The notes under the pieces were generated by a model that was given only the letters and a program-made list of their open reading frames with translations, searched no databases and had not been told where the DNA came from. Both the position numbers and the translations under genes were made by a program. Below, one piece after another: positions 62,269 to 64,000 of a stretch of DNA of 64,000 nt. Source of the stretch: Bilifractor sp002394235 (GTDB taxonomy: Bacteria > Bacillota > Clostridia > Lachnospirales > Lachnospiraceae); contig NZ_JBQKGJ010000010.1 in NCBI RefSeq assembly GCF_052118845.1, positions 33,075 through 97,074 of the forward strand, given 5' to 3'. Numbering within the stretch: the stretch's first letter is position 1; every line of letters starts with the position of its first letter.

Positions 62269-62578
62269 ATATATGAGAGTTCTGGTAATGTTCGATCTTC
62301 CGATAGATACTGCAGAAGACCGAAAAGAATATAGAGCATTTCGTAAATTTCTGGTTAAGAATGGATACTTGATGCTACAGGAGAGTATCTATTGCAAACT
62401 TGCACAAAATTCAACAGCGGCTGAAACCATGCTATCCAATATCAAGAAGAATAAGCCGAAGAGTGGCTTGGTTCAGGTCTTGAGAGTCACGGAAAAAGAG
62501 TATTCGAAGATGGAATATGTAGTAGGTGAGGCGGCATCGGAAATCATTACTGATGATAGGAGGCTCATAATTCTATGA
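62258..62578 (+). CDS. cas2: CRISPR adaptation protein Cas2
   Basis: A protein of 106 residues, overlapping cas1 by 11 bases. The ferredoxin-like fold begins YRYMRVLVMFDLPIDTAEDR, with the conserved Asp at the end of the first strand, and YRAFRKFLVKNGYLMLQESI follows. It bridges two Cas1 dimers in the integration complex. Confidence 0.96.
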   Translation: MSYRYMRVLVMFDLPIDTAEDRKEYRAFRKFLVKNGYLMLQESIYCKLAQNSTAAETMLSNIKKNKPKSGLVQVLRVTEKEYSKMEYVVGEAASEIITDDRRLIIL

Positions 62579-63252
62579 GATGGATTTATTCGCCCTGTAA
62601 TGTGGATTTGCAGTTAGATGAATTGCGACCGGTTACACTTGTTATTGAGAATCCTCAGCATCTTCAAAAAATGATATCGGCGATTCTGAGCCAGATGAAT
62701 TCGGAAGGAGATGATGTGATTTTATCTGAAGGGAATCAACTGCTGTCATTGGAAAAAAATATATTTTTACAGCTGAATCCTTTCGAGGATATTCTGAATA
62801 ATCGGAAAATTATCGGGAAACTATATAAAACAATAAGCTGTGCAGCAATGGAGTTACCTCAAGAACGGAGCGAGTTGTTAACAGCGGTAATTCAATATTT
62901 TGATAGAATTCTAGGAGCTGTACGGTTTGATGGACTAATCTATGATATTGACTTTAAAGACGAAGATTTATACAAGTTGTTTGATTTAAGAATAGAGGAA
63001 GAGGGACTTTCTCTCATAGAGAAACTTTTGATGGAAGTGAGGGTCTGCTCAGATTTACTTTTTCTTCCGGTAATGGTTTTTATGAATTTAGGAAGTTTTC
63101 TTTCGAATGATGAATACTGTGAATTAGTGGAAAGCTGTGTAAATCATAAGGTATATCTGCTTCTTATTGAGGGAACGGAACCTATGGACAGAACAGGTGA
63201 TAAGCGCTATATTATTGATAAGGACATGTGCTTGATTCAGAAAAACCTTTGA
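62575..63252 (+). CDS. csn2: Type II-A adaptation protein Csn2
   Basis: A protein of 225 residues, ATGA overlap with cas2. It matches Csn2 in size, position and pattern: LRPVTLVIENPQHLQKMISA, LSLEKNIFLQLNPFEDILNN and the end GDKRYIIDKDMCLIQKN. Csn2 forms a ring around DNA ends and is needed for spacer acquisition in II-A systems. It defines the subtype. Confidence 0.93.
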   Translation: MRWIYSPCNVDLQLDELRPVTLVIENPQHLQKMISAILSQMNSEGDDVILSEGNQLLSLEKNIFLQLNPFEDILNNRKIIGKLYKTISCAAMELPQERSELLTAVIQYFDRILGAVRFDGLIYDIDFKDEDLYKLFDLRIEEEGLSLIEKLLMEVRVCSDLLFLPVMVFMNLGSFLSNDEYCELVESCVNHKVYLLLIEGTEPMDRTGDKRYIIDKDMCLIQKNL

Positions 63253-63300
63253 ATTTATGCTGCAAACCAGGCAGAGGAGGTTCGGTGAAGACCATTTGAG
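63253..63300 (+). promoter_or_regulatory. CRISPR leader with ATTTGAG anchor
   Basis: Only 48 bases separate csn2 from the first repeat. The last seven, ATTTGAG (63294-63300), equal the leader-anchoring sequence known to direct spacer integration in streptococcal II-A systems. TTGATT (63232) and TATGCT (63256), 18 apart, may form the array promoter, overlapping the csn2 end; this part is uncertain. Confidence 0.75.
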
Positions 63301-64000
63301 GTTTGAGAACCTTGTAAATTCGTAAAGGTGTCAAGCGCATATTGTAGCGATCTCGCTATCATCTAAGTTTGAGAACCTTGTAAATTCGTAAAGGTGTCAA
63401 GCGATAATCAATGGGATCTCTGTCCCATCTGAGTTTGAGAACCTTGTAAATTCGTAAAGGTGTCAAGCAAAGAAAAGGGACATTGTTCCTGCTGATGGTT
63501 TGAGAACCTTGTAAATTCGTAAAGGTGTCAAGCTAATGTTCGATCTTAGTAGAGATATCCTCGTTTGAGAACCTTGTAAATTCGTAAAGGTGTCAAGCGA
63601 TGAACCAATGGAAACCACGGTCATTAGGGTTTGAGAACCTTGTAAATTCGTAAAGGTGTCAAGCGTTAACGCGCTCCGTATTGCGGTGGCAACGTTTGAG
63701 AACCTTGTAAATTCGTAAAGGTGTCAAGCCTTTCCATTCTTCCGTCATGTCATCACCCGTTTGAGAACCTTGTAAATTCGTAAAGGTGTCAAGCAGATAA
63801 AGAGATTATGTCGATTCTGGCATTGTTTGAGAACCTTGTAAATTCGTAAAGGTGTCAAGCTCAGACTGTGCGGCGACAATCTCCTTCCGGTTTGAGAACC
63901 TTGTAAATTCGTAAAGGTGTCAAGCGATGAACCAATGGAAACCACGGTCATTAGGGTTTGAGAACCTTGTAAATTCGTAAAGGTGTCAAGCGTTAACGCG
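63301..64000 (+). CRISPR. Type II-A CRISPR array, 11 repeats visible, continues past the window
   Basis: Eleven identical 36-bp repeats (start GTTTGAGAACCTTGTAAA, end GGTGTCAAGC) begin at 63301, 63367, 63433, 63498, 63563, 63629, 63694, 63759, 63825, 63890 and 63956. Spacers are 29-30 bp. Spacer 10 (63926-63955) is identical to spacer 5 (63599-63628), and the start of spacer 11 matches spacer 6 as far as it can be seen. Orientation (GUUUGA next to the spacer 3' end) agrees with the tracrRNA. Confidence 0.99.

Noticed and set aside
1..64000. tRNA or rRNA genes
   Set aside because: No cloverleaf or rRNA sequence was recognised anywhere in the window.

Overview
The window looks like chromosomal DNA of a Gram-positive anaerobe of the class Clostridia, probably Lachnospiraceae. 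This is an inference from gene content: LytR-CpsA-Psr cell-wall ligases, ECF-type QueT and RibU transporters, a CIRCE operator, strong AGGAGG-type ribosome sites, a DUF3784/SdpI/ORF6N cluster and a type II-A CRISPR system with csn2. Positions 1 to about 53,400 are mostly core genes of moderate GC. From about 53,450 to the right edge the DNA is visibly more AT-rich and carries accessory genes: small membrane proteins, an ORF6N protein, an IS630 insertion, a broken ATPase gene and the CRISPR-Cas locus.

Layout. 1-3,816: the 3' part of an SG-repeat (YhgE/Pip-like) protein, a membrane-anchored FKBP-type prolyl isomerase and a small alarmone synthetase. 4,033-7,633: nadE, queT behind a candidate preQ1 riboswitch, and ridA. 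8,241-14,402: an LCP protein, a large adenosine-deaminase-like protein, an XRE regulator, and ribU behind an FMN riboswitch. 14,569-18,613: a NUDIX hydrolase and the trkA-trkH potassium system. 18,691-24,981: hisC, a UxaA-type dehydratase with a permease and a divergent LysR regulator, and a tandem rhamnose-mutarotase-like protein. 25,232-28,598: a NYN-domain protein, dapF and a rhodanese-TtcA fusion. 29,114-34,382: a five-gene unit (coiled-coil protein, WXG100-like protein, Ser/Thr kinase, membrane protein, surface protein) that I cannot match to a described system. 34,931-39,296: trxB, CIRCE-controlled lon, trmO. 39,902-47,294: a complete pstSCAB-phoU-phoB-phoR phosphate block. 47,481-53,369: a second LCP protein, a membrane protein with a PH-like tail, greA and lysS. 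53,566-55,413: DUF3784, ORF6N and SdpI genes with three related palindromes. 55,527-56,956: IS630 element and ATPase remnant. 57,010-64,000: tracrRNA (minus strand), cas9, cas1, cas2, csn2, a short leader and a CRISPR array that runs off the window.

The CRISPR locus appears functional from sequence alone. The four cas genes overlap by 4-11 bases. Cas9 keeps its RuvC and HNH catalytic residues. A tracrRNA with anti-repeat, nexus, two hairpins and a terminator can be read by eye, with its own promoter. The leader ends in ATTTGAG directly before the first repeat. Eleven repeats are identical, and spacers 10 and 11 repeat spacers 5 and 6.

Two repeat phenomena run through the core region. A 93-bp structured element occurs in four near-identical copies plus one truncated copy, always directly after a hairpin or terminator; one copy sits in the ribU leader behind the FMN-riboswitch terminator. 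Separately, many intergenic regions carry their own unrelated short tandem or direct repeats, several of which include the stop codon of the gene upstream.
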